A DNA stretch of 64,000 nt from assembly GCA_964503885.1 (NCBI GenBank), contig CAZDCD010000001.1, positions 62,001-126,000 of the forward strand, written 5' to 3'. This document shows, piece after piece, positions 37,733-46,429 of the stretch. The position numbers and the translations under genes were made by a program. Source of the stretch: CAZDCD01 sp964503885 (GTDB taxonomy: Bacteria; Bacteroidota; Bacteroidia; Bacteroidales; UBA10428). The first letter of the stretch is position 1. Every line of letters starts with the position of its first letter. The notes beneath the pieces were generated by a model. That model ran no database searches, was not told where the DNA came from, and saw nothing but the letters and a program-made list of their open reading frames with translations.

Positions 37733-38140
37733 TTACTCCAACCTGTCCACTACTTCACCGGTTATATAAAGAATTGACGGACTCTGCGAAGCATTTGATA
37801 TCACTGCTATTGATTTTTTGAAATGCCCTGTATCTTTTGCATCGAAAGTAATTTTAATTTCGGCTTTCTGTCCTGCTTTTATGGGTTCCTTCGGATAATT
37901 CGCAACAGTGCATCCGCAGGATGGTTCTACCGACATGATAAAAAGCGGCACCATACTGGGATTTTTGAATTCAAATGCGACCGAAACAGCGTGATTTCTT
38001 AAGATCCTCCCAAAATTGTATTCCGATTTTGACCATTCAATTCCCGATTCCACCCTGATCTTTTTCTTTCCTGCATACTCAAATGAGGAAATCATCATTC
38101 CGGCCAGGAGAGACAAAAAAACAATAATGCTTAATTTCAT
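37733..38140 (-). CDS. DUF1573 exported protein
   Basis: The 135-residue protein has a signal peptide (IIVFLSLLAGMMISSFEYA). It is essentially one DUF1573 domain: EYNFGRILRNHAVSVAFEFKN, the conserved PSCGCTVANYPKEPIKAG and a final Ig-like strand YITGEV. The fold is thought to be Ig-like (ASH/MSP type); the function is unknown. It is a single-gene unit. Confidence 0.9.
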   Translation of the reverse strand: MKLSIIVFLSLLAGMMISSFEYAGKKKIRVESGIEWSKSEYNFGRILRNHAVSVAFEFKNPSMVPLFIMSVEPSCGCTVANYPKEPIKAGQKAEIKITFDAKDTGHFKKSIAVISNASQSPSILYITGEVVDRLE

Positions 38141-38338
38141 AGAGTACTATTAATTGGTTTTATTGGATCATGATCTGGATGTAAAAATACAACAATCATG
38201 CCTAATGCGTGCAAATATAAAAAGTTAAAAAAAAGAGATTGATTTTGTAATTTGCTTTAATTGACTAACAATCGGGCGGTCAATTTATCCGGGCACAAAG
38301 TAACACATTTTTTTAATTGGTTGGCAACCCTAAATAGG

Positions 38339-38350
38339 TGATATAAATCA
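38339..38350. promoter_or_regulatory. Crp/Fnr-type box 1 (TGAT-N4-ATCA)
   Basis: TGATATAAATCA, identical to the box at 41694. Its centre is 23 bp (about two helical turns) upstream of box 2. The half-sites match those read by Crp/Fnr proteins with an ExxxR recognition helix, as encoded at 39752. Confidence 0.55.
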
Positions 38351-38357
38351 TCACCAT

Positions 38358-38377
38358 TAAATGATTTAAATCATTTA
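38358..38377. promoter_or_regulatory. Crp/Fnr-type box 2, perfect 20-bp palindrome
   Basis: TAAATGATTTAAATCATTTA is a perfect palindrome with TGAT-N4-ATCA at its core. It ends 6 bp before the predicted -33 element of the 72-residue gene, a position suited to activation. Confidence 0.65.
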
Positions 38378-38383
38378 TATTTA

Positions 38384-38415
38384 TTTGACTTCATCTTATT
38401 TAAACTATAGTTTTA
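38384..38415 (+). promoter_or_regulatory. Predicted promoter of the 72-residue gene
   Basis: TTTG at 38384-38387 and TAGTTTTA at 38408-38415 with 20 nt between them, close to the Bacteroidota -33/-7 pattern (last base A instead of G). Start is expected near 38421, so box 2 is centred near -53. Confidence 0.5.
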
Positions 38416-38442
38416 TCCCAATATTTACAAAATATCAAGCTT

Positions 38443-38661
38443 ATGGAAACAATTATACAAACCACAACACTTAAGCTAGTAAAAAACGGTTGTTTCACCA
38501 GTGATGAACTGGAATCTCTGGGAGTTCTTCCAACCAATTTGCAGTGTTTTACATATTACCACTATGTGCTTTATCAGAAAGGCAATAAACGAATTATTCT
38601 GAAGCCATTGCCCCATGACCTTTTTAAGGTGATCCGTGTATATGATTTTATCTGCGCATAG
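38443..38661 (+). CDS. Small conserved-looking protein of unknown function (72 residues)
   Basis: The protein starts METIIQTTTLKLVKNG and contains CFTSDELESLGVLPTN, FTYYHYVLYQKGNKR and a hydrophobic C-terminus. There is no signal peptide, so it is probably cytoplasmic. I do not recognise a family. It is supported as a gene by its own promoter-like sequence and the two Crp/Fnr-type boxes just upstream. No partner is tightly coupled to it; the next plus-strand gene starts 225 nt later. Confidence 0.65.
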   Translation: METIIQTTTLKLVKNGCFTSDELESLGVLPTNLQCFTYYHYVLYQKGNKRIILKPLPHDLFKVIRVYDFICA

Positions 38662-38886
38662 AGATAATTTACCGATATAATTTCCAGACCCTTCTGAAAC
38701 AGCTTACCATGGAACTGCGATATTTTGACGTACCTTAATTAAAAGGGTATCGGGTTCCATCCCTTCTTATATAAAACCGTACAGCCAATCGAATATCGTG
38801 ATGATACATTATTTTTCGGGATTGGGATTGATCCTGACCGGAATCGTTAGTACCTTTGCGGGCAGAAGCATTCATTACTGCAACCT

Positions 38887-39348
38887 ATGGCTGACAAAAA
38901 AGCGAGATACAGCAGACTTTATGCCCAACTTTCAGGATTGCTTGAAAAAACCGGTGATCTTACAGCCCGGATGGTGACTGTGAACGCCATCCTATATCAT
39001 AAAGTGCCTTATATTTTCTGGATCGGATTTTACCTGCTGAAAGATGACCGCCTGATTGTAGGTCCATACCAGGGACCTTTAGCCTGCCTGGAGTTGGAAA
39101 GACATAAGGGAGTATGCTGGACGGGAGTGCTCAGCAGAAAAACAATCATTGTTCCCGATGTGCAGCAATTTGAAGGTCATATAGCCTGTGATTCAAGATC
39201 AAATTCAGAGATCGTGGTTCCGCTGATCGATCATAAGAATAAAATAACAGGAGTACTTGACGCCGACAGCACTGAAAAATCAGCATTTGATCAGGTTGAT
39301 GGGAAATTTCTTGAAAAAATTACAACCCTGATCCTTGCAAAGCTGTAA
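38887..39348 (+). CDS. msrC: Free methionine-(R)-sulfoxide reductase (GAF domain)
   Basis: A single GAF domain of 153 residues, the normal length. The three family cysteines are Cys67, Cys77 and Cys101 with the same spacing (10 and 24) as E. coli Cys84, Cys94 and Cys118, in KGVCWTGVL and GHIACDSRSNSEIVVPL. The enzyme reduces free methionine-R-sulfoxide in the cytoplasm using thioredoxin. It is convergent with the response-regulator gene on the right, with only 1 nt between the stops. Confidence 0.93.
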   Translation: MADKKARYSRLYAQLSGLLEKTGDLTARMVTVNAILYHKVPYIFWIGFYLLKDDRLIVGPYQGPLACLELERHKGVCWTGVLSRKTIIVPDVQQFEGHIACDSRSNSEIVVPLIDHKNKITGVLDADSTEKSAFDQVDGKFLEKITTLILAKL

Positions 39349-39349
39349 A

Positions 39350-39718
39350 TTATGTGGTGAATCCTTCGAGCAGTGAAGTAATTTTATGGATGGAATAAGG
39401 TTTGGTAAGCAACTGATTAAAGCCTACATCTCTGTAATCATCAAAGAAAATTTTAGGATTGTGTGCTGTAAGGGCAATGACCGGTATATTATTCATTGGG
39501 GAAGGAAATTTCTCCCTGATGTATTTAACGGTCTCTATCCCATTCATCACGGGCATTTCAATGTCCATCAGCACTATATCGGCATCCTGATTACTCATTA
39601 GGAGTTCGATAGCGATCTTTCCGTTTTCAGCTTCAAGATGATTATGACCAAGGTCAGAAACGATCTCGGACAGCAACAGCCGGTTTGTAAAAATGTCATC
39701 AACAATAATAATCTTCAT
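39350..39718 (-). CDS. Single-domain response regulator
   Basis: A 122-residue receiver domain and nothing else. The acidic pair is IIIVDD, the phospho-acceptor aspartate is in IVLMDIEMPVMNG, the switch residue is in VIALTAHN and the lysine is in LLTKPYS. It has no output domain, so it acts through partner binding or as a phosphate relay or sink. It lies 33 nt downstream of the Crp/Fnr gene on the same strand and is probably in its operon. Confidence 0.92.
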   Translation of the reverse strand: MKIIIVDDIFTNRLLLSEIVSDLGHNHLEAENGKIAIELLMSNQDADIVLMDIEMPVMNGIETVKYIREKFPSPMNNIPVIALTAHNPKIFFDDYRDVGFNQLLTKPYSIHKITSLLEGFTT

Positions 39719-39751
39719 ATTATCTGATAGTTATATCCTTTTATCGACAGT

Positions 39752-40456
39752 TTAGCCAAGTTCACTTAATGTTTTAATAATTTTCATGCTGTTGATAATA
39801 ACCCTTGATCCTTCAAGATTTATTATCTTGTCGTTTTTAAATTCAGCTAATGTTCTGATAAAACTCTCTTTTGTAGTACCAGCTAATTCTGCCAGTTCCC
39901 TTCGTGTAAACGGAAACTCAAGATCGTTGCTTTTGAATATCTGTTCTGAAAAGTAAAGAATTACATCGGCAATACGGCCGGGTAATTGTTTATGAGACTG
40001 ACTCATTAATCGTTCAAATATAAATAATCCGCTTGCACTTAAGGTATTTATAAGTTTTACGGCAAAATCACCATTATTTTTGATCAGGTTATTAAACACA
40101 ATGCTGTCGACAAAACAGATTTCACTTTGTATGATTGCCGATGCTGAATATTGATGCATTTCACTACCGTAAATCGACATAAGTCCAAGGTATTCGCCCG
40201 GTGTTGATATTTTAAGAATAATGTATTTATTGTTTCGGCCTTCTTTGTAAATTTTCACCAATCCCGATCTTACAAACATCATATGCGATGTTCTTGTGTT
40301 TTGCCTGAAAATAATTTCCCTCCGCTCAAATTTTACCACATTGCTGTTTCTGGTAACCTGATCGATCTCGTCTTCAGTAAGAAATCGACCAAAAGGTATA
40401 ATGCTATCAAAATCAATTTCTTGCTTAATTATCATATCGGGATTTTCCTTATTCAT
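39752..40456 (-). CDS. Crp/Fnr-family transcription regulator
   Basis: The protein has 234 residues. An N-terminal cyclic-nucleotide-binding-type beta-roll spans ~18-135 (FLTEDEIDQV, IIFRQNTRTSHMMFVRSGLVKIY, PGEYLGLMSIYGS). A long dimer helix and a winged helix-turn-helix follow (FPFTRRELAELAGTTKESFIRTLAEF). The recognition helix has Glu197 and Arg201 in the ExxxR spacing that reads TGA/TCA half-sites in Crp and Fnr. It lacks the cysteines of an Fnr [4Fe-4S] cluster, with a single Cys114, so it is not an Fnr-type oxygen sensor. TGAT-N4-ATCA boxes at 38339, 38362 and 41694 are its likely targets. Confidence 0.92.
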   Translation of the reverse strand: MNKENPDMIIKQEIDFDSIIPFGRFLTEDEIDQVTRNSNVVKFERREIIFRQNTRTSHMMFVRSGLVKIYKEGRNNKYIILKISTPGEYLGLMSIYGSEMHQYSASAIIQSEICFVDSIVFNNLIKNNGDFAVKLINTLSASGLFIFERLMSQSHKQLPGRIADVILYFSEQIFKSNDLEFPFTRRELAELAGTTKESFIRTLAEFKNDKIINLEGSRVIINSMKIIKTLSELG

Positions 40457-40672
40457 ATACTAAATATACTAAAAATTGTTGACTGAAAGAAATAAATGCA
40501 TCAAATTCGGTGATTTACCTCATCTATTCACGTTTGTTGCTTATTTATTCCAAACAACCTTAAGAATGTTTACTCAATTTACCAGACTCTCTCTAAAAAT
40601 AATGTTTCATATACAAATTAAGTTTAATTTATCTTTTTTTTTACTATATTTAAATCTACGTTTACATATATT

Positions 40673-41059
40673 ATGAAGATAGCTAAAGAATTTAACATAC
40701 TTATTGTTGACGATTCCACAACAAATATCGTTCTTCTCGAAGCAATCCTTGACGAGAAAGGCTATAAGATTCATACGGCACTGAATGCACGCGAAGCCTT
40801 TACGATCATCAACAAGCACAATCCCGACTTAATTCTTCTTGATCTGCTAATGCCGAAGATCAGCGGCTTCGATTTTCTTGTAGAAATCAAAAAAGATCCT
40901 AAAACCAGGAACACACCTGTTATTGTGGTTTCAGCATTAACCGAATCGGAGCATATCGACCGGATTATGACTATGGGAGCCATTGATTTTGTGAAGAAAC
41001 CAATTGACCTTCAATACCTTGTCGATAAAGTAGAATCTGTCCTTCATCCAGCGCAATAG
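40673..41059 (+). CDS. Single-domain response regulator
   Basis: A 128-residue receiver. The signature residues are ILIVDDS, LILLDLLMPKISG with the acceptor aspartate, VIVVSALTES and VKKPIDL. No output domain. It is divergent from the Crp/Fnr gene, shares its 216-bp upstream region and stands ahead of the chemosensory genes, so a role in that circuit is likely but unproven. Confidence 0.92.
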   Translation: MKIAKEFNILIVDDSTTNIVLLEAILDEKGYKIHTALNAREAFTIINKHNPDLILLDLLMPKISGFDFLVEIKKDPKTRNTPVIVVSALTESEHIDRIMTMGAIDFVKKPIDLQYLVDKVESVLHPAQ

Positions 41060-41213
41060 GTTTACTATGTCCATTTACCGTTTCCAATTATCCCTCTACA
41101 ATCTTTCATCCGTTTGTAGGGTACTTTAGTCACCTGAAAGTTCATATTCCCCCAAATGTTAGAACATGAGAGTGCATGTTGTCGTTAAGGTAAATAGGAA
41201 TTAAGAACTGAGA

Positions 41214-41606
41214 ATGAACAGAATATTAATCGTAGACGATAACCTGATGATCAGGAAGCTCATCAGAAATATGTTTGCTGAAGATCATTACGAGATCGAA
41301 GAAGCTGAGAACGGACTGGATGGATTGGAAATAGTCAGAAGCAATCCAGTGGATCTGGTGATTACCGACATCATTATGCCCAAAATGGAAGGCATTGAAC
41401 TTATCATGCACCTCAGGAGGGATTTCCCGGAAATAAAAATCATTGCGATATCGGGAGGAAAGCCATACTATTTATATATGGCAAAAAAACTGGGCATTGA
41501 AAATGTATTTACAAAGCCGTTGAATCTTCATGCCTTTCTCGATGCCGTTAAGAAAATAATACAGTTCCCGGTTGGTGGTATTAGATCAGATCAGCTGAGC
41601 GCATAA
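41214..41606 (+). CDS. Single-domain response regulator
   Basis: A 130-residue receiver: ILIVDDN, LVITDIIMPKMEG with the acceptor aspartate, IIAISGGKPYY and VFTKPLN. The length and the GG after the switch serine suggest the Spo0F/CheY-like phosphate-relay group. It is 154 nt downstream of the preceding receiver gene and 270 nt before the CheZ-motif gene; a Crp/Fnr-type box lies between it and that gene. Confidence 0.9.
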   Translation: MNRILIVDDNLMIRKLIRNMFAEDHYEIEEAENGLDGLEIVRSNPVDLVITDIIMPKMEGIELIMHLRRDFPEIKIIAISGGKPYYLYMAKKLGIENVFTKPLNLHAFLDAVKKIIQFPVGGIRSDQLSA

Positions 41607-41693
41607 TACCATCTCTTTCTGCCTGTTTTGCGGCGTATTTTTCCTATCCACTCGATATATTTTCCACGGCAAAATACCTGCTCCCCATTTAAA

Positions 41694-41705
41694 TGATATA
41701 AATCA
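41694..41705. promoter_or_regulatory. Crp/Fnr-type box upstream of the chemosensory operon
   Basis: TGATATAAATCA, base for base the same as box 1 at 38339 and also preceded by TTAAA as in box 2. It lies 171 bp before the first chemosensory gene. A possible -7 element TTTATTTG sits at 41766-41773, putting the box near -80. Confidence 0.5.
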
Positions 41706-41875
41706 CCCGTATCCGGTAATAAATATCACTGGTAAAATTGCCTGTTTAGAGCAGGCAGGTGAATCTTTATTTGTAAATTTAAGTAAACACATAGGTGGAC
41801 CCAAAATTCCAATATCACCGCTGAGGGTATCCTCATATAAATGTATGTTTGGCTTCCACAAAAGGCAATTGATCC

Positions 41876-43681
41876 ATGCAGGAAAAAGAAGTCCGTAAAA
41901 GAGGATATGCAAAAAAACTGTTGAATACACTATCGGTTGATTCGATTATCGATGTTATTCATCAGATCAATGCAAGTATCATCTCCTTAATAAACAGTTC
42001 GAGTGATGATTTCCTTTATCTTCATTCAAAATTCATGCAAATACATGAATTGATCAAACAGGAAGCTTCCGGTGCATCGGCAATGCTGAATGCCTTTACC
42101 GGAGATGGTATTAGATTCTTTATCCGCAGTCTGACAGAATCGACAGAAAAGCTGAAAATATCTGTCGCAGTGCTGATTGAGGATATCAATATTTCTACCC
42201 GTACACACAATGAGATAGTGAAAATCCTTGATCATTTGTATATTCCTGTAAATAATTACAACCAGAATCTTAAAACGTTAAGCCTGCTGTGCACCAACTT
42301 TCAGTTCGATTCGGAGACTGTTCATTATGGTAAAGAACTTTGCGGGATTATTAAAAATATCCACCAGCGTTTTCCTGAATATCCAAATCGGTTTAATAAA
42401 ATAAGGGATGAAATTATCCAATTGAAAAATACCCTCGAAACCATTCAAAATGATGGTTTTCAGTCGGTATACGATGCACTGGAATATATCCCCGAATTTG
42501 TAGGATTCCTATCAAAAAAACATATCCAGGCACAGCAACTGAAGCTCCTTTTAAATAAGAAAATGATTAAAAGCTCCGAGCATGCATCAAAAATAATTAC
42601 GCATTTGCAATACCAGGATATTGTTAAACAAAAAATTGAGCATATTGAACAAACACATTATGAAATCCTGGAAAAATTAATGCAGTTAAATACAGATAAT
42701 GATCATCCCAATTATGTAGTCATAAAAGCCAAATTGCTTATTCATATAAGGGATGTATCGGGTCTGCAGGCTGCACAACTCGTTTATGCGAATAAAGAAT
42801 ACCAGAATGCTATTGAAATCATTACCAACAAATACTTCGATCTTGTTGATCTGGTGCAGGAGGTAATTATGATGTGCAAGAAGATCTGTGATTCGGGAAA
42901 GGGTACCGATGAAAACCTTGAGAAGAAGCCTGAAGAGATCCTGAAAAAAACAAGACTTCTAAGCTCCGAACTTAAAGACAAAGTTCGTATTCAAATCGCG
43001 GCTGATGAAGTTTCCCATGGTCTGCTTTCCGAATTTTCAATGAACAGCCAGGAATTGTGCGGCTTTGCGAAAAGCCTCCAGGAATGTGTAATGCGTATTC
43101 CATCCAAAAAATATCCCGTGATTTCCTCTTCCACTATAAAAAACTTGGTTACAGTTGCGGATGAGTTTGTGAAAACAGTTTACCAGATTGCTGCTTTTTC
43201 AGGAAAATGTATTTCACTGTTGAATAAAAATCAGGCAATACAGGAAAAGAAGACTGTTACCCTCACTACTATCACTCACGAGGTTGAAAAACTCAAAGTA
43301 AGCATCAGGGAGATAATTGATGGTACCGACATATTCAATATATATAAAACTGCTTTATCACGGTGTGAGATTTCGGACGATCTTTTAAAATCGGTTCGGG
43401 ACTTAAAATACTATGAACTCTTTGAAAAGGAAATAGAGAAAATTATTCTTTCGTTGAACGATATTTCCCAAAAGCTCCATGTGGAAGAGAACATTATAAG
43501 TAAAGCCGATAGGGAGACTCTTGAATTTCTTAAAAAGAGATATACCGTTAGTAGTGAATATCTGGTTCATGAGCATATCTCCAATGAATCAAGGAAAGGA
43601 TCAATTGATTTGTTCGAAACCGATGGTTTGATACCGGAACAAAATGAGGATAGTTCAGATAATGAATTGGAATTGTTTTAA
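41876..43681 (+). CDS. Helical chemosensory protein with a CheZ-like QDxxxQ motif
   Basis: The protein has 601 residues, is almost wholly helical and has no transmembrane segment. LQYQDIVKQKIEHI (244-257) matches the CheZ active-site helix pattern, with Asp248 and Gln252 at the spacing of CheZ Asp143 and Gln147; a similar pattern also occurs in some MCP-like helical proteins. A degenerate second copy, LKYYELFEKEIEKI (510-523), suggests internal duplication. The C-terminus is NELELF, similar in layout to CheR-docking tails. It is first in the che operon, 11 nt before the STAS gene. It could be a CheY phosphatase, a soluble receptor-like scaffold, or both. No closer family is known to me. Confidence 0.6.
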   Translation: MQEKEVRKRGYAKKLLNTLSVDSIIDVIHQINASIISLINSSSDDFLYLHSKFMQIHELIKQEASGASAMLNAFTGDGIRFFIRSLTESTEKLKISVAVLIEDINISTRTHNEIVKILDHLYIPVNNYNQNLKTLSLLCTNFQFDSETVHYGKELCGIIKNIHQRFPEYPNRFNKIRDEIIQLKNTLETIQNDGFQSVYDALEYIPEFVGFLSKKHIQAQQLKLLLNKKMIKSSEHASKIITHLQYQDIVKQKIEHIEQTHYEILEKLMQLNTDNDHPNYVVIKAKLLIHIRDVSGLQAAQLVYANKEYQNAIEIITNKYFDLVDLVQEVIMMCKKICDSGKGTDENLEKKPEEILKKTRLLSSELKDKVRIQIAADEVSHGLLSEFSMNSQELCGFAKSLQECVMRIPSKKYPVISSSTIKNLVTVADEFVKTVYQIAAFSGKCISLLNKNQAIQEKKTVTLTTITHEVEKLKVSIREIIDGTDIFNIYKTALSRCEISDDLLKSVRDLKYYELFEKEIEKIILSLNDISQKLHVEENIISKADRETLEFLKKRYTVSSEYLVHEHISNESRKGSIDLFETDGLIPEQNEDSSDNELELF

Positions 43682-43692
43682 AAAAGAAAATT

Positions 43693-43998
43693 ATGGTCAG
43701 TAACAAAACAGGTAATGCAGATATCCTAACCTTTGATGAAGAACCGTTATTATGCAATATCGAAAGTATTCATAAAAAGATAAAAAACCGGATAGTCAAG
43801 GCAAAGTATACCACCATTCAATGGAACGATCCCGTACAGATTGACCTTGCAGGCCTGCAATTACTTAAATCCGTTCGAACATCAGCCCATGACGCTGGCA
43901 GCATACTCGAATTAAAGATCAGCTTAACAGAAGAATCTATGAATCTTCTGATAAATACCGGTTTTGGTGATATATTCAAAGCAATAATCCAACAATAA
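43693..43998 (+). CDS. STAS-domain protein of the chemosensory operon
   Basis: A 101-residue STAS (anti-anti-sigma-like) domain: YTTIQWNDPVQIDLAGLQLLKSV and MNLLINTGFGDIF. In SpoIIAA-type proteins the loop is D-S-S-G with a phosphorylated serine; here it reads D-L-A-G (51-54), so that phosphorylation switch is absent. Similar Ser-less STAS proteins are found in other che operons. It lies 11 nt before cheY and probably binds CheA, the CheZ-like protein or a kinase in the array. Confidence 0.78.
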   Translation: MVSNKTGNADILTFDEEPLLCNIESIHKKIKNRIVKAKYTTIQWNDPVQIDLAGLQLLKSVRTSAHDAGSILELKISLTEESMNLLINTGFGDIFKAIIQQ

Positions 43999-44009
43999 AA
44001 AAATTCAAC

Positions 44010-44375
44010 ATGTCAAAAACAATTTTATTTGTCGACGATTCTGAAAGCATACGCGAAATTGTAAATTTTACCCTGCAAAATGAAGGATATAACGTGCTAA
44101 TTAGTGACAATGGTAAGAATGCCATGAAACATCTTGATGGTTCGCAGATCAATCTTATAATCACCGATCTTCATATGCCTGAAATGAATGGTATTGAACT
44201 TATCAGAGAAATAAGAAAAATGCCCGATTACCAGAGAACTCCTATTTTATTTCTTACTACCGAGTCACAGGTTTCAAAAAAAATGGAAGCGAAAGATGCA
44301 GGGGCAACCGGCTGGATCGTAAAACCTTTTGTACCTGCAAAATTGCTCGCAGCAATATCTAAAGTTATTCGGTAA
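44010..44375 (+). CDS. cheY: CheY-type response regulator
   Basis: A 121-residue receiver: ILFVDDS, LIITDLHMPEMNG with the acceptor aspartate, ILFLTTES and WIVKPFVPAKLL. Its stop overlaps the cheA start by 1 nt (TAATG), so the two are translationally coupled and CheY is the likely direct phosphate acceptor of this CheA. No flagellar switch gene is in the window, so its output target is unknown. Confidence 0.95.
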   Translation: MSKTILFVDDSESIREIVNFTLQNEGYNVLISDNGKNAMKHLDGSQINLIITDLHMPEMNGIELIREIRKMPDYQRTPILFLTTESQVSKKMEAKDAGATGWIVKPFVPAKLLAAISKVIR

Positions 44376-46429
44376 TGGATAAACTCAGACAAAAATTCCT
44401 TGAAGAAGCTTTTGAGCATGTAGGCAATATTGAACAGTCAATGCTTGACCTGGAAAATGATTCTGGAAATCAGGAATTCATTGAAAAAATATTCAGGGCA
44501 ATGCACACGCTCAAAGGATCGGGCGCTATGTTCGGCTTCGAAAAGGTCAGTAAATTTACACATAATCTCGAAACCATCTATGACCTGATCAGGAACAGTA
44601 AACTTGACTTTAGCAAGGATATCGCCGACCTTACCCTGCATGCTGTTGATTTTCTTAAAATGATGCTCAGCACGGCTGGCGAATTGACAGAAGATGAAGA
44701 GAATGATTATAACCTGCTCACTGCTCGGATACAATCATTTGTAAATCCTGATAAAAAAGAAGTGCATACACAATCAGGTGCAACCGCAATGATGAATGAA
44801 TTCAACGATATCGTAACCTATTACATCTATTTCAAACCCAATCCAACAATTTTTGACAACGGCACAAATCCGCTTTTTCTTATAGATGAGTTGGTAACCC
44901 TGGGGTCGGCTTATTGCATTCCCTACATGAAGAATATTCCCCTTCTCAATGCAATCGATCCGCATAAATGCTACACGCACTGGGAAATAATCCTGGCCAC
45001 AAAGGAACCTTTGGAAGCAATTAATGATGTATTTATTTTTGTAGAAAACAATTGCTCCCTGGATATTCACAAACTGGGCAACGGCAATTTTCTGCAAAAC
45101 AAAAAATTTATCCGCAGGCTCGAAAGCCTGAAAGAAACAGGTGAGGATGCAGGTATCGACGGAATCATAAAGATCACACAGGATATTGAACAATCTGTTG
45201 CATTCAAGATTAGAAAAGCATTGAACAAGGAACTTAAGAGCGGCATAAGGGATTACTCGATCTCGAGTATCAGGGTGGCTTCAGAAAAACTTAACAGTCT
45301 GCTGAATCTTGTAAGTGAACTTGTAACCACACAGGCAAGGCTGGGTTTATATTCCGAACAGAACGATTCACCAGAACTTACGGCAATATCTGAAAATATT
45401 CATAAGATCACAAAACAGTTGAGGGATCTGACTTTTGAAATAGCCCTCGTGCCTGTAGAGACCCTCATTACCAGGTTTCAGAGGCTGGTAAGGGATCTTT
45501 CAACCGAACTGAATAAAGAGGTGGTATTCGAAGCAAAAGGAACCGATACAGAACTCGACAAAACTATCATTGAGAACCTTACCGATCCTCTGATGCATAT
45601 TATAAGGAATTGTATCGACCATGGTATTGAGTCGAGAGAAGAGAGGATGAAGAAGAACAAATCACCCAACGGAAGAATTTTACTGAATGCATATCATTCC
45701 AGTACAAATGTACATATTGAAATCGAAGATGATGGCAAGGGAATTGATGTTGAAACCATTCGTAAAAAGGCCATTTCAAAAGGTATTATCGGTGAAGCTA
45801 CCTCGATGAATGAAAAACAACTCTTTGAGCTTCTTTTTATGCCCGGGTTTTCAACATCAGAAAATGTAACTGGAGTTTCAGGCAGAGGTGTAGGCATGGA
45901 TGTAGTCAGGCAGAAAATTGCGGGAATACGGGGAGAAATCGAATTAAGTTCACAAAAAGACAGAGGAACAAAAATAATCCTTAAAATACCCATAACCCTT
46001 TCGATTATTGATGGCCTGTTGGTTAAGGTCGAAGAAACATTTTTTATAATCGCATTATCATCCATTCATAAAATTTACGCCATTGATTATAAAGACATAA
46101 CCAATAACTATAATCAATTGATCACGCTTGACGAAGAAAAAATCCCTTATTTCTCACTGAGGGATGAATTCAGGATTGCAAGTGAACACAGCAGGTTTGA
46201 ACAGGTTGTTGTTATCCAGTACGATCGGGTGAAAGTCGGACTTGTTGTAGACCAGGTTATCGGTGAGTACCAGGCAGTATTAAAACCACTGGGAAAGCAC
46301 TACAGAAACCAGGATATAATATCTGCGGCAACCATTCTTGGAGACGGGACAATTGCTCTGGTCATTGACACAAATAAAGCAATTCACTTTTTTTCAAATC
46401 AAATGATACAACAGGAGGAAAGCATATGA
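44375..46429 (+). CDS. cheA: Chemotaxis histidine kinase CheA
   Basis: The protein has 684 residues. The Hpt (P1) domain is at 1-110 with His44 in FRAMHTLKGSGAMFGF. A P2-like region at ~135-270 (ATKEPLEAINDVFIFVENN) should bind CheY or CheB. The P3 dimerisation helices begin near 300 (LLNLVSELVTTQARL). The ATPase P4 has HIIRNCIDHGIE, IEDDGKGID and GVSGRGVGMDVV. A C-terminal CheW-like P5 starts near 545 (ILKIPITLSIIDGLLVKV). All catalytic motifs look intact. Its stop overlaps the cheW start by 4 nt (ATGA). Confidence 0.97.
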   Translation: MDKLRQKFLEEAFEHVGNIEQSMLDLENDSGNQEFIEKIFRAMHTLKGSGAMFGFEKVSKFTHNLETIYDLIRNSKLDFSKDIADLTLHAVDFLKMMLSTAGELTEDEENDYNLLTARIQSFVNPDKKEVHTQSGATAMMNEFNDIVTYYIYFKPNPTIFDNGTNPLFLIDELVTLGSAYCIPYMKNIPLLNAIDPHKCYTHWEIILATKEPLEAINDVFIFVENNCSLDIHKLGNGNFLQNKKFIRRLESLKETGEDAGIDGIIKITQDIEQSVAFKIRKALNKELKSGIRDYSISSIRVASEKLNSLLNLVSELVTTQARLGLYSEQNDSPELTAISENIHKITKQLRDLTFEIALVPVETLITRFQRLVRDLSTELNKEVVFEAKGTDTELDKTIIENLTDPLMHIIRNCIDHGIESREERMKKNKSPNGRILLNAYHSSTNVHIEIEDDGKGIDVETIRKKAISKGIIGEATSMNEKQLFELLFMPGFSTSENVTGVSGRGVGMDVVRQKIAGIRGEIELSSQKDRGTKIILKIPITLSIIDGLLVKVEETFFIIALSSIHKIYAIDYKDITNNYNQLITLDEEKIPYFSLRDEFRIASEHSRFEQVVVIQYDRVKVGLVVDQVIGEYQAVLKPLGKHYRNQDIISAATILGDGTIALVIDTNKAIHFFSNQMIQQEESI

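Noticed and set aside
38711..38758. Imperfect inverted repeat (GGAAC...GATA...TATC...GTTCC) upstream of the methionine sulfoxide reductase gene
   Set aside because: Short broken arms and no U tract; it may be chance.
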